Below the pieces are notes generated by a model. The model saw only the letters and a program-made list of their open reading frames with translations. It was not told the origin of the DNA and made no database searches. Below are positions 42,101-54,100 of a stretch of DNA of 64,000 nt, one piece after another. Origin of the DNA: Candidatus Omnitrophica bacterium UBA6210 (lineage in GTDB: Bacteria > Omnitrophota > Gorgyraeia > Velamenicoccales > Velamenicoccaceae); the NCBI GenBank assembly GCA_002421805.1, contig DISM01000004.1:567479-631478 (forward strand), given 5' to 3'. A program made the position numbers and the translations under genes. Positions within the stretch are counted from its first letter, which is position 1, and each line of letters starts with the position of its first letter.

Positions 42101-45100
42101 GTCAAGGCGGGCAGGGAAATCATGGTGTCGCGTCCCCAGTTGCTATATGGGGCGCCGGCGCGCGGATCAAAGAACGGAATGCCCGCAACAATGGTCAATC
42201 CTATATTGTTATCGAAATAAATGAAGGGGCAGGCGGCTTCTTTAAGGCGGGACAGAAGCGTACGGTAGAAGAATTCCGCATCCGGCCCTGCGCGCACAGG
42301 GCTTGAGATAAACAGCTCCGATGCCCGAGAAATCCGAGCGTCATTACTCTTGATGGTTACGAAAGGTTCCAGGTCGGACTGCAGGCTCATATCGTTGCTA
42401 TGCACTGCGGGCTGTGAGTTGCGAGCTGATACCGCCGGAGAGCTGAAGTCATCATCCGTTTCGTCTTCTTCCGGCACACCCTCTCCTTCGTCTTCCAAGA
42501 AATCATCATCTTCGCGCAACGGCGTGCGGCCAAACCTCACGTTCCCGGGCCTCACCTTGATGCCTTGCAGAGCGTTGGGGTTTGTCCTGACTTCATTCAG
42601 CCAAGCCTCTACAGGCGCCAGGAGCTCGTCAAGCCCGGGCCTAGCGGCTGACAATTGCGCCGTTGCCGAATGGATGGCGTTACCTGGCAAAACATCCAGG
42701 CGCCAGACATCCAGGCCGTGTTCTTTCAACAAAGCGTTGCAACGGGCCAGCGACTGCGGGTCTGTGGCGATGGCCATGAGAGACCTGCCGGGAAAAGCCT
42801 GCGAAACGACAGCGAATACCTTTGCAAAATCATTGATCTGGTAGAAATTCGCGGCGAGGCTGTGTATTTTTCTCAACAAAAGATTGAGGTCCTGTTCTCG
42901 CAGGCGCTTCCACGACTTGCCTTTGAGCGCGGCCGCCACATAACGCAGGAACGCCGCCTTGTCCGCGAACCGGGGTCCGGCGGCCCGCGTCTGCGGGGCC
43001 TGGACCGGCTGCCGTGACTCGACGGACTGGGGCTTTCCTTCATCGGAAGAGGAAACCCCGCCCCTTCCGGGCTGCGGCCGCGGGCGGACGCGCATAACCG
43101 GGTCCCTGCCGGGCACGCAGGCCGCAGCCTTTTTGGTCTTTCCGGCCTTGCCGATCCCGTGTTCGGCAATGAGCTTTTTGACGGCGCTGTGTGTGAATTT
43201 CGCGGCAAATCTGTGCTCCACCATTCTGCCTTCCTTGACGGCCGCCAGGAGCACGCCGTCCCTGGCTGTTTTCGGGATCCACAGCGCCTGCCCCAACAAC
43301 AGGACCCTGTCTTTGCCTTGCAGGGACTTGACGATGACGCCGTCGGCGTATCTTTCGATCCACCGCGTGGGCATCATGTCGGCCAGGGCAACCAGTTCGG
43401 CATCTGCGTTGAAGATCATCACCTCATACGTCTTCGGCTCTACGCCGGCCGTCCCGCTCAACGCAGGACTGTAGGCCAGGCCTTCAATGATCTCATCGGT
43501 CAAGACCCTCAAATATCTCTGGTTCGTGATCCCGGCCAAAGCCGTGATCTCGTGATAAGCGAGCATCTGTCCGTCGGCAGACACCAGATGCGGAATGATC
43601 TTTTCCGCCAGCGCCCGTCTCTCCTGGAGGCGGTGTTCCGGCGTCGAGCTGTATTCGTCAAGGAACCTGCCGAAGAGGATCTTTCTTAAACGCGCGTATT
43701 CCGCGGCTGACGCGACAGGACCCAAGTCCGCCGCCGGGCCTGCCATCGCCTCCCGGATGCGGCGCCTTTCGATCACCCCGATCACATACTTGTCGGCTAC
43801 GTGCTCGTTGGCGATCAATCTGCGCTTGATCTCCGGATGATTGGCCAGAATGATCAGCCCGCGGGAGATGATCTCGTCCCGGACTTCCCTGGCGGAGATC
43901 TTTTTCTCGGCCCCCGCGTTGTAGGCCGCAGCAATGGCCTCATCGGTCTTGCCTTCAAGGAACCTTTGCCTCAAGAAATCCTGCATCCGGTCGATAGACC
44001 TTTCGGTCAAGCGGCCAAACATCTCTGCATTGGCGGCGATGGCGGAAAATTCACCCAGCGTTCTTTCCAGCACGTCCCTGCCTTCTTCCTGCAGGCCGAA
44101 CATGATCCGCCGCACGGAATCCAGATAAGCGCCGGTCACCGGCCTTTTCAATTTTTCCTCTTCCAGGCGTTCGTAGATCGGCTTGAAATATCCCATAAGC
44201 CAGACGGCCTCTCTGACCCACTCCCTGACGCGCGCAGGCGCAACCTTCAACTGCAGAGCGGCGGCCTCGACGGTCTCCCGGCGCACGACCAGCCGTTCGA
44301 TCATGTCCCGGCACCTGTCCAAGCTCTGGCGGCTGCGCGTAGGGATAACGCCGAAATTTTTGAAATAAGCGTCCCAGTAGTAGCTTTCGAAATTACGCAG
44401 GATGGTCTCATTTTTCCAGGCGTCTGCCTCTTTGAAAGACCTGAAGATATCGATGACGAGGTCGAAATCACCGGGCAGGACATAGAGACGGCCGCCCGAG
44501 GGCAGCGCGGAGACCTTTTCGCCGAGATGGAAGGCGTAGACCTTGGCCGCCCTGACCATGAACTCCGTGACCCGGCCCTCGTCGATCCTCAAGTCATCGA
44601 TGATGCGATAGAGGCTGCGCTTCTGCACCAGCCAGCGCGACAGGAACTCTTCGTCGAAATCAAGAGTGTATTTATTTTGCTTATCCATGATCCGCCCTTT
44701 GAGACCCTGCTGTCTGGCATTCACAAGGCCTGTGCCTCTCTGATACTGGCGGAAATAATACCTGTAATTTTTGACCAGCGTCCTGGCCTTGGCGGGCTCA
44801 TGTCGGGAGGTTTCAATAAGGTAAAGCAAGGCGGCCCTGGCCTGGCCGTAGGTCATAAAATCAAAAGGACGCGCCAGAGGCGCAGCAACAGACCCGGCTT
44901 CGTCGCCCTGAGGGGTCCGCACGACAACAACCGGCGAACTCGTCTCTTCGTTCCTACGATAGAAATGCGGCGTGCCGTAGGACGTCGGAACAGCCAAGGG
45001 CGGATGAATGTAAACATGATAGATGTTGAATTTCGACTCGACCCTGCCGTCTTCAGCCACGACGCCGAAATGTTTCGCCTCGCCAGCGGTGCCATAGACA

Positions 45101-48100
45101 ACGACATCCCCTGGCCGACGCTCGTGGATACCGACCTCGACAAAACCGTATCCAAGAACCCTCTCGATGGAACCGGCCAACATCTCCAATTCCGGCCTGA
45201 TATGATAGAGGTAGGCGTAACAATCTTTCCACGGAAGCTCATGGGCCCTTGTCTTGATGGAAAAACCCGGCAGGGCGCCGATTTCATCTATTTCCGGCGC
45301 GAAGAAAAAGACCCTGTTTTCATCAAGTCTCGTCCCTTGTTGCGCCAAGGCGCCAATCCGGCGTTTCATGGTTTCGAACAAACGATCGATTTCACCGCGG
45401 ATCGCCTGGTCGCCTTGCGCCGATGGCCTCACCGTGACTGCCGCCGAACTGAACGTTGCATCATCCTCATCCGTTTTGGCACTCGTCTGCTGCGATGCGG
45501 CAGCCCTAATGAACTCCATGGCATCTTCAGACATCTTTGCTGCGGCGGCGTTCAGATCCTCTTTGCGTCCGTCCGGATCCACGCTGGTACCCAGGACGAT
45601 CTCGCTGATCGTCCCCTGCGCCTCCTGGACACCGACGCCCGGGGCAATGGCCTTCGCCATCAAATACCAGGTCTTAAACAGAGGGATCGTCGGAGAAGGC
45701 ATGCTCAAGGTCACGCGGCGGCCGTCAGCCTCCACCATCAACAGGACAGGCCAGAACAATCTTAAAGACGCTAAGTCGCCGCAGATACTGACATGTTTGC
45801 CCTGGGCCAAAGCCTTGGCCGCAATCTCGGCAATGATCCTGGCCAGGCGCGGCTGGACCTTCAGATAATATTCCTCGTAGGCCTGCGTGTCGGAACGGCT
45901 GGCCTTAGGATAGAGACGGGACGTCAGGTCATTGGTTCCGAAACTAATGAACCGGACCCTCGGAAGGATCGCATCGATATTTTCGACGGCTTCCGTAGTT
46001 TCTATCATCGCGCCGATATCAAACAGCCCGACTTCCAGGCCAATCCCTTCCCTGGCCTTCGATTCTTCCAGAAGACCCAGCGCCTCCTCCAGGTCGCGCA
46101 GGGTTTTGATCATGGGGAACATGACGCGCAGCGTGCGCTTTCTCTCCTGTGTCCACAACCGCAGACACGCCCTTAACTGCTGCCTGGCAACGGCGCGGCC
46201 GATGGGATGACCCAGATACCATTTATAGCCCCTGTAATCGATGAAGGCCCAGGCCGCCGGCTTCTTGTCTTCCTGGAAATCGATGACGCGTAACGTCACC
46301 TCCTTGGAACCGGCGGCGTCGACGATCCCGCGGAACGTCGCGGTCAGGCTCCTGAGCGACGGCGGCAGGATCCTGCCGTAAATATTCTCCGTGCGCACGA
46401 GGCCTATGGAATCCGCCCCGTACACCTGCACCGCCTCGCTGATCCGGGCAGGCGTGTCGGCATTGGCCGAGACAAAGACGCCGCTGGCGGCGGAACGCAC
46501 GTTGCAGAATTCCAGAAGACGTTTTTCCACGCCTGACTTTTTCGCGTACGCTTCTTTTGTCTCCGTCGTGGGATTGACGACGATGGCCCCTTCTTCCACC
46601 AGGGCCTCCGGCCCCGAAGCCAGAATATTCAAATCCTGCTGGTTCTCGTCCGTAATGATAAAGACCGGAATGTTCATGGTCTTGGCCGCGAGGGCGTAAT
46701 GCGATTGAGGCGTCCCTGCTGTATTGATAACAGCCTTCAAGTTGGCGCCGAAAAGCCCGCACATCCTTTCAAACTCGACCGGCGTCGGCACGTAATCCAG
46801 AAAGAGGACCACCGGCCTGCGTTGCGCCGCGCCGAGGTTGAAACGGACCCTGAATTCAGCCTCATTGATCAAGTTATCCGAAAGATGGACCAAAAGATGC
46901 TCTAATTCCGCCCGGCACATGGCCATGGCAGCTTCCGGCGTATATTTATCACCGAGCTCTCTGTTGAAATAGTCCCCGTAAAGCATGTGGAGGCGCTCAA
47001 AATATTCCGGCGCCGTCGTCCTGGCCATGGTATCGATCAATTGGTCCAAAAGCATCCGGCGATAGCTGACGTGGCGATCCTCACCCTGCCGCATCTTGCT
47101 CAACATATGCTGGGCGTGCAGGAGATATGTCATGATCTGCTGCAGGATATGCGCCGTAATGGGCTCTTCTTCCTTGAAATCATACTCGTTGCTCAACTCA
47201 TCGATCAATTCGTCGACAAATTCAACAAGCTTCTCGAGACGGCCCATACCGATGTGGCTGCGCACAAGGTCTGTGACGGCCTGGAAGCGGTACGGGTAGG
47301 CCTGGAGGAGTTCCCAGATAAGCTCTTCAAGGAGTCCGACGATTTCCTGGGCCGTCGCCATATTTTTCTGCAGGCCGGCGATACCGGATTTCTTGCGCTT
47401 ACGCTTCTCGACATCCGTCTCGGCTTCCAGCTGCCTCCTGGACTCCGCCAGTTGTTTCTCGATCTTGGCGATCTGGTCCTCCCAACGCTTCATCTCCTCC
47501 AAAACAATGCTCTCGGCCCACTTGCCCGTCCCGGCGTTCTTCTCGATGGTATTGTCCAGCTCATACGTCAGGACCGTCGAATACAGGCCGTGGCGGTCCG
47601 GCAGGAGCCTGGCCATCGTGCGTTCAAACGGCTCTAAGATAACAGCGAGGGCGCCTTTCTGGCCGTCTTTACCTCTCAGGCGCTCTTCTTCAGTCAGCAT
47701 GCCTTCCCCGACATCTGCGATTTCCGGCCGATAATAAAGCCTCTCGCCGACATCGATCGCCTTGACCACGGCGTCATAGATCGACTGTTGGCCTTCGGCG
47801 ATCTTAACCAGTTTACCCTCGGCGATCCCGTGGGTCCGCAGGATTTCTCTCTCTTCATCCGTAATGGTCTCCTTGGACAATGCCACCATCCCGTCTTCGG
47901 GGGCCGCTTCAGAGATCAGGCGGACCATTCCCCGCAACGCCTTCTCCAGGATCACATCGATGCTCTCCGCTTTCTGCGGATAGATCCAGTTCAGGATGCC
48001 GCGGCGGGCCTTCTCTTTCATGTCCTTGACAGCCGAGAGGATGATCTCAAGATTGCGCAAGGCGAGAACAACCTGTGCTTTTTCTACCGTGAATTCTTTG

Positions 48101-51100
48101 CGGCTGAAGGCCAAGACGCGTCCGCGCATGTCCGGCTTTCTCACCGCATTGTCCGAAATGAACACAATGCGGCGCTCCAAGTCCTGGAGGTGTTCGAGCC
48201 TGGCGCCGACCTTCTCGTATCCCGGCACCTTCCTCTGCAGATCGACGGCTTCCGCATGGGTCTTGCCGTTGACTTCGGCGAGCTCGTGGACGGCGATCGC
48301 CTGAAGCGCGATCCCTCGCTCAACATCCTGCGCCCCGGGGAAAGCCTCGTCAAACAATCCTTTGGCCTTCTCGGAGAAACACACCTTAATTTCTTCATCC
48401 TGGAGCGAACCGATGGCAAAGATTGAAACATCCTGAAGTTCGTTGAGCGCCCCGACCTTAAGATCGTCAGGAATGGCGTTATAAGAAAAGACGTGGAACG
48501 AGAGAGAAACAGAGATAGATTTCTTTTTGGAGACAGGGGTCGAAAGGACAAGCTGGGGATAACTGTCGATCCTGGAAAGCAGGATCAATCCTTCGGCAAC
48601 GGCACGGCTGAAAGCCGCCTTGATCGCATCCGTGGCGTTGCCGCAGAAACCGATGGCGCAGTTCACGCAGACAGGCGAGGAAAGTCCACCCTGGGGATCT
48701 GGGCCGCGGATCTTGTGGTTGACGCTCCCCGAGGCGGTGACCGCCTGTTCTTTGAGCGCTTCGATCCCGCGGCCAACAATCGCTTCCAGGGAAACAAAAG
48801 TTCCCTTTTGCGGAATGCTTTGGATAGAGAAATTCCTGAAAGATTCCGTCGGGAACTTACCGCTGAGATAGGTCAATCCTATCCCGTATGTTCCCGACGT
48901 GGAATAACCGGCAGACAAGGCCAGGGGGATATCCGCGATCCCCGGCCCCCTGTCCAAACACAAGAATCTCAAACCATGGCCGTCCGGCAAGAAGCCGAAG
49001 GCAAAATATCCGTAATGAGCGTGTTTCCAGACGTTGGTCACGAGCTCCCGACAGGCAAATTCTCCAAGCGTGAGCTCCTCCTGCGAACCGCATGTGATGC
49101 GTTCGGCGATCCCAATGGATACTTCCGCCGCGCGGATACTCTCGAAAATAGACGAAAGATACCGGGTCGCCAGCATGGTCAATACCGTCTCTTGCTTGAC
49201 TCCGGCTTCAATATAGCGCCGGGGAGCCACATGGAACACGGCGTCCTTGACTTCCCAGAACGCCTGCAGCTCTCCCGAGCGTCTCATCTTTTTAAGTATC
49301 CTGAGAGCCGATGCATCCCGTTTCGCCTGCAATGCCTGCCACGCCTCTGTCAGGCCGACGGCAGACCAAGCCGACCCGAACCATGCCGGCAAACCGAGGG
49401 CCGGCGAACTAAGGGAGGAGCCGTCCGCCAGATGCTGTGCCATACGATCCAGATCCATGACATGGTTCCCAGGCAGGATGAGCCCGTCTTTCTTATACAG
49501 CACCATGTAAACGTTCCCGAACCACTCCATCGCGTGGACCGGCAGGCGGAAACGCAGCAGCCCTTTCTGGAGCCAGTCCATGTACTCCCGGACCATCTCC
49601 CGCCGTTCTTCAACAGGCAGCCCCATTGAGTTGAAACGGCCCAATGTCGTGCCGATAACCAAGGCGCCTCCCGACTCCAAGACCCTTAATCCCTGCCGGA
49701 TGAGAAGGTGGAAGCGCGCGTTATATCCCTCCATGACGTTGTTCAGCATACGGGCGTCCATGGATCCATAAGGAGGAATGCCCAGCCGCCTCAAGATCAT
49801 CGGATGCACACCGAGGAGGTCTTCGAGAGAATTATGATAGATGGCCAGGCGCGCCGCGTTGTCCGGCAGTGCCAGAGAGAAGGCATCTCCGTTATGCCGC
49901 TCCACATCGGGCAGAAAGACGACCGTTTCCTCTCCGGCGCGATAGATCTTGTCTATGGCCATGACCTTCGCGGCACCGCTGGAAATCAGGACAACGGCCG
50001 GGGCGATGTTATACGACGCCCCGATATCCAGACACATCCTGCCCTCGTAAAGATAAGACAGAAGATGATAGAACCCATTCGGGCACGGACGCGGACAATT
50101 GTTGTCCGGATCTACCCGGACAGGCCCTTGCGCCGGCGAAGAGAAAGAAGCAAGCGCTTTCTTTTCAGGAGAAATAAAACCGCTCGCGTTCCAGAGGATC
50201 TCGTTGTTCCAGAAGGGCGCACTGGACCTTGGATTCCAGACAGCGGGAGGCGTCATTGGAGAGCTCAAGCCACTCTCCTGCAGACGTCTTGCCCTCCACC
50301 CGGCCTTCGGTTGAGATGTAAAAGCTGTATTCGTGAAAACATTCGGCATACCTGGCTGAGACGTAAAGCCCTTTGGCTGTCGGGACAACGCGGACGACTT
50401 CGAGGTCCTGCAAGCTGACCATGGCGCCACCTCCCTGAGTTGAGAAACGGTTGAAATGTTGATATCTTGTGTTCCGGAAAATAAAACTGAGGGACTGCTG
50501 ACATCCTGCGGAGGATTTAAGATCTTCACGCGGCGAATATCGCGTTCGGTCGGCGAGGGGAAAATCTCAAGTATCTTCTGCAGGCTGGAGAGCTGACGGC
50601 ACTGGCCGAGGAAATTTTCCTCCAACGCAGACATACCGATTCCCCGGTCCCTGAGATACGTCAGACGGTTGTAATGCGACAACAACAAGCCGAGGGCGAA
50701 CGCCATAGAGAAAGGAACAAAATCAGGATGCGGCTGCAAGGGGTAAAGATGGTCCATCCTCAGGCCGTCGCGCGCCACGTCCGCCAGAGACCGACCTTGT
50801 TCCGTAAACAACTTGCCCGCTTCGTCCTGTGCGAGCAACGTCACCGGGGTGTCCGCCGGCATGCCGCCTGCCAGCAAGTGCTGGCAGACAAGACACTGCT
50901 CGTTAAGAGTGACCTTTTCATAATCATGGTTCTGGTCCAGGCGCGGATCATAGGAAAGCCAGCCGTGCTGTTTCATAAAACGGATCTTATCTCTTGTCCA
51001 GGGCGCGCCCTGGAAGACGATGGCCACCTTCCCGGATTTCAACAACACAACGGCCCCGCGCAAGGTGTATTGGATATTCCTGTTCGCTTCGGAATCCACG

Positions 51101-54100
51101 GCAAACACATCGAACATCAAGAGCCGGCCAGGGACAAATTTTGCCGTGAAAGCGCCGACGCGCTCCTGGGTGCGATCCTGCGGCAGGCTCGCGACAAACC
51201 TGTTGATCATTCTGACCGCCTCTTCCGGCATCACGAACCCGAATAATTCTTCGACGCCCTGCAGGGAAATATTATCGAACCTGCCGTTGGCGCCCTGGAA
51301 CATATCCGCAACGCGCTTGTCCGGAGACGACGAACCCAGCAACGCCATGAGACTGCTCAACGCGGCCGGGACGGCTGGATCCTGGCGCAATAGAGCGACG
51401 GCCTTGTGCGATTGTCCGGGCATATCCTGTTGGGTGTCATGGTAACGCTTGAGCGCCAGGCCGCCGGCAATCTCCGCCTCATTCATTGCCTGTTCAGGCG
51501 AGGCCACGATCCAGAAACTCCCGGACCTTGAAATATAACGCCTCTGCCCTGCCGCGGCCGGATGGCGCCTGTCGAACTCTTCCTGCGTCACCAGATGGAC
51601 TTTCGCGTCGTTCTTGATCTCAATGGACACCAGGAACTTTTTGAACTCATCGCGCAATGCCGCGAAATAACTGAACGACTCTTCCGGCCTGGACATCAGC
51701 ATGAACAAATCGACCAGTGACTTGTCGTTTGTCGGATATTGCATGATCTCGACCATCGCAAACGCAGCGGCGATCTCCAGGACGATATCCTCCGTGGGCT
51801 GGCCTTTGAGATTCTCCAGGGCCCTTTCGATATCTTTCTGGATCGCGGCCTCGCGCACCATATGATTATAGGAAAGGAATAACGCCGCTCGCTGGGCCAG
51901 CAGTTTTCCCAGGCGGCCGCCGATGCGCTCCTTGTCCGCCCCATTCAACAAAGAGCGGTCAAATGCCCTCACCCTGAAATATCTGTCTTCGAGGAACTCT
52001 CCGGCGGAGGCCGTCTGCCTGGAAACAGCCGAAGGATCTCCCTGCTGTTGTTTTAAGATGGTGCGGTAAAAGATGTCGGCCCTCATGGCGTTCAAGGAAT
52101 CATGCGCCTTCCGGCCTTCATAATGATGCACATTAACGACGAGATAATCATCGTGATAGGCGACGTCAAGGCGCGATTGCGGCTCATAGACGAGATAGAC
52201 ATTGGAGATATAGAGCCTTTCCAGCCCGTTGTGGACGAGGGCCGGCAGCACATGCCGCGGCTGAATGATCTTGAGGTTACCTGCGAGATCAAGGGTCAAC
52301 AGGAGATCGTCGTAGAATTTCTGCCGGCCCCTGCGGGTATACGTGCGCCAACCGGAAGCATAGAGCTCGTGGATAAACGTCTTTTTGGCGCCTTTGGGCC
52401 AGGCCAGCCATGACGTCTGGCTGTGCGTATCCAGGAATCCAGCCACGTCATTATCCAGCGCCCTTTCCCACAGATAAGACATCAGGGCCTGCAAGAACGA
52501 ACCTCCTATCGCAAGATACACCGCAAGGACCGCCTGATGCGCCATAAGGAATGCCGCGGCGCCGACAATAACAACCGACCACAGCAGATACCTCGACAAC
52601 CGCTCATGGCGGAAGTGCCGCTCAAAACGCTTCTCAATATCCTGCCTGTACTCCTGGCGGATATTGCGGCCCACATAATGCCATTCAGCATCTTCCTGTG
52701 CGACACCGGAATCCTTGTTTTGAGCAGGGACAGAAGTGTTTGCCGGGCTTGAAATTGCGCCACAGGCATCCTGCAATTTTTCCAACGCTCTGTAATAAAT
52801 GGCGTTCACATCTTCAGCGCCCATGCCCAACATATCCGCAACATCCTCCTGCGCCAGACCCGTAATCTCGATAGCCACCATGACGCGTTGTTCCGTCTCG
52901 TCAAGCGTAGCAAAGGCTTCCCGCAACTGCTCATTTTCAAAAGCACCGTTTTCGATATCCATTCTCTCGAGGATAACTCCCTCATCCGGCGTCAAATCCC
53001 CAGCCAAAACATCCCGCAGGCTAAAGCCCTCATCGTTAAGCTCCTCTTCCAGCGACCTGTGGGTGAGCATCTCTTTGTTGCCTTCCCGGCGCATTTTGAC
53101 GAACAATCCATTCAGCTCCTGGCGCAGATACGGCTCCAAAGACATGCGCTGCCGAGGATCCATCTGCGCATATGCGTCGACAAAACCATAAAGCTCGGCA
53201 ACCCCTTCCTGGATGAGGTCGTCGATGTAGCCGTTTTGAGGATTGGCATAACGGGCCGCGGCCTGTTTCACCAGCCAGATATAGGCTTCCACCAAGATGC
53301 CTCTGGCATCCGCGCTGTCTTTGGCGACTTCCTGCGTCAGCCTTAAAACCGTTGGCTCGTCCAATCCTTTATCTTCCACATAATGCTTCTTGAGGGTGAA
53401 TGGAACAACGTCTGTCGCGGCCATGGCCTTGCGTTCCTTTTCAAGAGCGACCCTCGCGCGGCAATACTCAAGGTAATCACGGGCCAAAAGCGCCATTTCG
53501 CTCAACGGATGCGCCCGTTCCAAGACCTTCAGGAAATACATCGCGGCCAAGCCATACCTGGAGACGGCGGCATTCTGTTCGCCCCTGGCAAAATACTCTT
53601 CGATGACCTTCAGCCGCCTGATCTCCCTTTCAGATTCATCCTGAAGCGCCTTGGCCTTGCGCGCATGGGCGACATAGATCTCTATTTCCTGGGCCATCTC
53701 GATCTCTTCGACAATCGGCACAACGCGCTTGCTCTTGATATAGAGGACGCGGGCGAATATCTTGACAGCCTCTTTGTATCTGCCTTCTGCAATCAGCTCT
53801 TTACCCTTGGCGAATAATTTGCGCGATTCCTCCATCCTGGAATCCTGGTTGGCCTTTGACTTTTCGTATGTCTGTCTTCTGATGTCTTTCCTCACATCGA
53901 TGACCAGCGGCTTGTTTTCAACATCGAGGACAGGATCGCCGTCTTTGTCTTTGATAAATTTGATATAAGCGCGTTCGCCGGCCACAACTTTAGCCTCGAC
54001 CCTGGCGAACGGATAATAGCTAAACCTTCCCCAATATCCGCCGGCCTGGAACACTCCGTCATTGTCTGTGCCCGTTTCAGATAAAATATATGTTGTCCAC

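Noticed and set aside
43801..45765. A 654-codon plus-strand ORF
   Set aside because: It is the exact antisense of the giant frame (same triplet register). Its translation shows no domain, while the minus strand gives enzyme I-like and NlpC/P60-like motifs there. GC-rich codon bias of the sense strand opens the antisense frame.
46223..46762. A 179-codon minus-strand ORF in another register
   Set aside because: Its product is dominated by Arg, Gly and Gln, typical of an out-of-frame reading of GC-rich coding DNA. The giant frame over the same bases carries the enzyme I phosphohistidine and RTE motifs.
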